Below are positions 61,975 through 64,000 of a stretch of DNA of 64,000 bases, one piece after another. A program made the position numbers and the translations under genes. Numbering within the stretch: the first letter of the stretch is position 1; each line of letters starts with the position of its first letter. The notes under the pieces were generated by a model. It was not told where the DNA came from. It did not search any database and saw nothing but the letters and a program-made list of their open reading frames with translations. The stretch spans positions 806,001 to 870,000 of the forward strand of contig NZ_JACHIP010000001.1 in assembly GCF_014203275.1 (NCBI RefSeq). The letters are read 5' to 3'. Source of the DNA: Granulicella aggregans. GTDB lineage: Bacteria; Acidobacteriota; Terriglobia; Terriglobales; Acidobacteriaceae.

Positions 61975-62205
61975 CTATACCTCGTTACAGTCATCACAAG
62001 AGTTCGCGTGCGCCCAATACTCAACAGCATCGGGCAGGCTTTCAGGAAGGGCAGGCGGTTCGGCTTGTGCATCTGGATGCCCTGCCCGGTACTGCTCCCA
62101 CAGAGCCACACCGATGGGACAGGCGTAGAAGTCGTCTGCCGTTGGAGCACCTGGATCGTAACCCGATGGGTCTTCATTCAAGAGTTCTTCCTCGTGATTG
62201 GCCAT
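61975..62205 (-). CDS. small hypothetical protein upstream of SRAP gene
   Basis: 76 residues, acidic: MANHEEELLNEDPSGYDPGAPTADDFYACPIGVALWEQY ... YWAHANSCDDCNEV. Three to four Cys could bind metal. The gap to the SRAP gene is two bases, so the two are probably one operon. Family unknown. Confidence 0.5.
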   Translation of the reverse strand: MANHEEELLNEDPSGYDPGAPTADDFYACPIGVALWEQYRAGHPDAQAEPPALPESLPDAVEYWAHANSCDDCNEV

Positions 62206-62410
62206 ACATGAGTTTATCCCCTCGTCTGAGAATTATTTTCTGCTCATGCTTGCACAACTATCTCTCTGATTCTGTAGTTTTTAAATCCTATACAGCAACA
62301 AATTTATTGACATAAGTGACTTATTTTCAGCGGCTTACACCTTGACATCATGAATTCGTCGGGATACTGTCAATTTTAGACCGAACCCATCCTGCCCAAG
62401 AGGCCACACA

Positions 62411-62623
62411 ATGCGAGACATGAGCCGTGATCCTTATATTCAGTTGTCCACCCGCGTCATGACCGAAGCAATGCTTATCCAGCAGGAGGCTGATCGCCTA
62501 CGTCCGTTCCTGGCATTGAAGGCTGTGAAGACACTGACACCAACCGATAAGCGCGATATGGAACGGATCTACAAAAGGATGGATAGGAGAGAGAAAAGCC
62601 TGTCGGCTTACCTCTGCCAATAG
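62411..62623 (+). CDS. small hypothetical protein
   Basis: 70 residues, not recognised and mostly helical with charged residues (MRDMSRDPYIQLSTRVMTEAMLIQQEADRLRPFLALKAVKTLTPTDKRDMERIYKRMDRREKSLSAYLC). AGAGG lies seven bases before the ATG. The 205 bp before it is A+T-rich and without a gene. Confidence 0.45.
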   Translation: MRDMSRDPYIQLSTRVMTEAMLIQQEADRLRPFLALKAVKTLTPTDKRDMERIYKRMDRREKSLSAYLCQ

Positions 62624-62688
62624 ACACGCTGATTCTCGCTTCGGCGTAGCATCTGTAAAGCAAAATGAACTGACTTATCAGGAGAATT

Positions 62689-63078
62689 ATGGAAATACCT
62701 TTACTCAGATCCGAACGTTATGAATTACCACCCGAGTTTTTGAACGAGACCGAACGGAAAGAACGAGACTTTAAGCTCTTACATTTCAGAAACCTCAAAG
62801 AGGAGCTTGTCGGAACACTGCGAGCTAATTGCGATAGACAGGTATTCTTACTACGTAGCTGGAATGCGAACAAAGATGACGGCATAGGAGTGATGCTGCC
62901 CCCGGGGCGACATCTTGAAGAGGATCCTGTCGACTTGCTGAAACAGATAGAACGTCTAGAGGCATTGATTCGTCTTATCAATCATTCTAGATATTGCCCG
63001 CAGTGTGTGACCTTTCCCGTGGAAGTCCCCTACTACAACCCCGCGGTGAGTGCTGAGCCGACATCAATTGGAACGTAA
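62689..63078 (+). CDS. hypothetical protein
   Basis: 129 residues, not recognised. Charged helical sequence (ETERKERDFKLLHFRNLKEELVGTLRANCDRQVF ... DLLKQIERLEALIRLINHS) ends in a possible Cys pair (YCPQC). AGGAG precedes the ATG. Convergent with the capsid gene across a terminator. Confidence 0.5.
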   Translation: MEIPLLRSERYELPPEFLNETERKERDFKLLHFRNLKEELVGTLRANCDRQVFLLRSWNANKDDGIGVMLPPGRHLEEDPVDLLKQIERLEALIRLINHSRYCPQCVTFPVEVPYYNPAVSAEPTSIGT

Positions 63079-63088
63079 CGAAGAAAAA

Positions 63089-63115
63089 CCCCACCATCCT
63101 CTAGGGATGGTGGGG
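63089..63115 (-). terminator. rho-independent terminator of capsid operon
   Basis: An 11-bp stem (CCCCACCATCC / GGATGGTGGGG, five-base loop) is followed, on the minus strand, by TTTTTCTTCG. It ends transcription coming from the capsid gene; on the plus strand there is no T-run. Confidence 0.88.
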
Positions 63116-63137
63116 ACTGGGTATCGTACGATCCAGT

Positions 63138-64000
63138 TTACGAATGCATCTTGAGGCTGACAATCGAAGGCGATGCAGCCTGCGAGGTGTTGTATCCACC
63201 TGCACGGGTATAACCAATAAATCCAGTCTCATTTAATTCCGCGTACCGTTCCGTGAGCCTGACAACCTGCAAGCCGCCTGCGACCGTGCGAAGCGTATAG
63301 CTGGTGAGATCACCGAACAGGATCGGCACTGTCGTAGCAGCAACCGATGGCATGAAGGGGCTCAGAACGATTGGACGACCGAACAGGGCATTGAACGGCT
63401 GCCCAGTTAGATCGGCTTGCAGAATCGGATGACCATAATTGTCGGTCAGACCCATGAGTCCTGACCTCACCGTGGAACTCATCAACCAGCTCGCATTTTC
63501 CAAATAAGCCGCGTCCAACGCGCCGTAGATTGCAATCAGAGAGGGCAGGTCCAATACTGTGGGAGCAGTCGAAGTTGCTCCGAGGGTTGCACCTGCCGTA
63601 ATGGCCGCGATGTTCGAACCGTTGCCAATCGAGATCATCTTCGACAGACCCTTGTAATAGCGGGCTGCGAAGGTGTTCTGGATGAAGTCATCGACATCAA
63701 AGGCTGAGTCCTGTAACAACGAATTGCTGACCTTCACGAGTCCAGTGGTGAGCTCGTCGACGTTGCTGGTGAAGCCAGAGAGGTTCGGATCGTTCTCGGT
63801 CACTGCAATGGCTTCACCGATCACCGTGAGACCTTGCGCCGTATCGTCGGCAAGACTGACCTTAAGGCTACGTCCGTCGTCCGTTTTGAACTGCCTCACT
63901 GCCCCAACTAGCGCACCGTAGGACTTCTGTGATATGTGAAGCTGAGGATCGAAGCCAGACGGCACCAGTACAGCGCCAGCGGTGATCGGAGCAGTCGTGC
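63138..64000 (-). CDS. HK97-type phage major capsid protein (5' end beyond window)
   Basis: At least 286 residues; the frame continues past 64000, so the N-terminal part (scaffold and N-arm) is missing. Segments are APITAGAVLVPSGFDPQL..., FDVDDFIQNTFAARYYKGLSKMISIGNGSNIAAITAGA, ALDAAYLENASWLMSSTVRSGLMGLTDNYGHPIL, LFGRPIVLSPFMPSVAATTVPILFGDLTSYTLRTVAGGLQVVRLTERYAELNETGFIGYTRAGG. These match the E-loop, P-domain and A-domain order of HK97-fold capsids (gp5-like). Other phage genes must lie to the right. Confidence 0.87.
   Translation of the reverse strand, partial: TTAPITAGAVLVPSGFDPQLHISQKSYGALVGAVRQFKTDDGRSLKVSLADDTAQGLTVIGEAIAVTENDPNLSGFTSNVDELTTGLVKVSNSLLQDSAFDVDDFIQNTFAARYYKGLSKMISIGNGSNIAAITAGATLGATSTAPTVLDLPSLIAIYGALDAAYLENASWLMSSTVRSGLMGLTDNYGHPILQADLTGQPFNALFGRPIVLSPFMPSVAATTVPILFGDLTSYTLRTVAGGLQVVRLTERYAELNETGFIGYTRAGGYNTSQAASPSIVSLKMHS

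Larger units (their letters stand above)
57157..64000. mobile_element. integrated phage-derived island, left part
   Basis: Evidence that this is foreign DNA: it starts exactly where a tRNA-Leu gene is cut. Just inside is a tyrosine-integrase C-terminal fragment. The genes are mostly short, unrecognised and on both strands. Stretches of clearly lower GC occur (60.1-61.1 kb, 62.2-63.1 kb), and a HK97-type capsid gene is at the right edge. The right boundary is outside the window. 57157-57608 holds a 10-bp direct repeat (GTTTCAGCCT / GTTTCAGCCC at 57160-57179) and no supported gene. Confidence 0.65.

Overview
The window looks like a chromosomal segment of an Acidobacteriaceae-type bacterium (Terriglobus/Granulicella/Edaphobacter relatives). 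The grounds are an Oar-like TonB-dependent receptor with a carboxypeptidase-regulatory N-terminus, a fused LptF-LptG protein, a dcw cluster with an extra Lys/Ala/His-rich gene, and high-GC coding DNA throughout the first 57 kb. No species can be named from the sequence alone.

Layout. 1-6.3 kb: rpoZ, an exported 2H-phosphoesterase-like protein (DUF1868), a large TonB-dependent receptor and a divergent membrane-anchored regulator-like protein. 6.3-11 kb: an oxidoreduction patch (FMN split-barrel protein, SAM methyltransferase, cytochrome P450, DUF2306 membrane protein, PhyH dioxygenase). Its divergent promoter carries five copies of TTGTCA/TGACAA in two 11-bp-phased arrays. 11-19 kb: tRNA-Gly(CCC), a GH28-like secreted beta-helix enzyme, a 7TM diguanylate cyclase, a TlpA-like thioredoxin protein and a histidine kinase with an ethylene-receptor-like membrane domain, followed at 19.3 kb by a CopA-type Cu ATPase. 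21.7-24 kb: exported acetamidase/formamidase and a YXWGXW-repeat protein. 24-31.3 kb: murG-ftsW-murD-mraY-(unknown)-murF, all on the minus strand. 31.3-36 kb: SDR, tadA, the agmatine-to-putrescine pair aguA/aguB and glnII. 36-41.5 kb: GlcG/HbpS-like protein, sdhC-(2TM)-sdhA-sdhB, rdgB and a TPR protein. 41.5-47.9 kb: yjbQ and two flagellar units, flbD-motA-motB (minus) and fliC-fliD-fliS (plus). 47.9-57 kb: ABC exporter, FKBP, lptFG, exported RidA-like protein, fcl-gmd and a collagen-like exported protein.

At 57118 a tRNA-Leu(UAG) gene with a good promoter begins but loses homology just after its anticodon. From 57157 to the window end lies an island. It has a C-terminal tyrosine-integrase remnant, many short unknown genes with lower-GC stretches, a DUF4062 protein, an SRAP/YedK protein and, running off the right edge, an HK97-type phage capsid gene. 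This is best read as a prophage or phage-derived element integrated in the anticodon loop.

The most interesting signals are the phased operator arrays at 8150-8227, the Cu/ethylene-type sensor kinase beside a Cu ATPase, the split tRNA-Leu with its island, the fliS reading frame that extends upstream of any ordinary start codon, and the basic-tailed protein embedded in the cell-wall cluster. No CRISPR array, rRNA gene or intact insertion sequence was seen.
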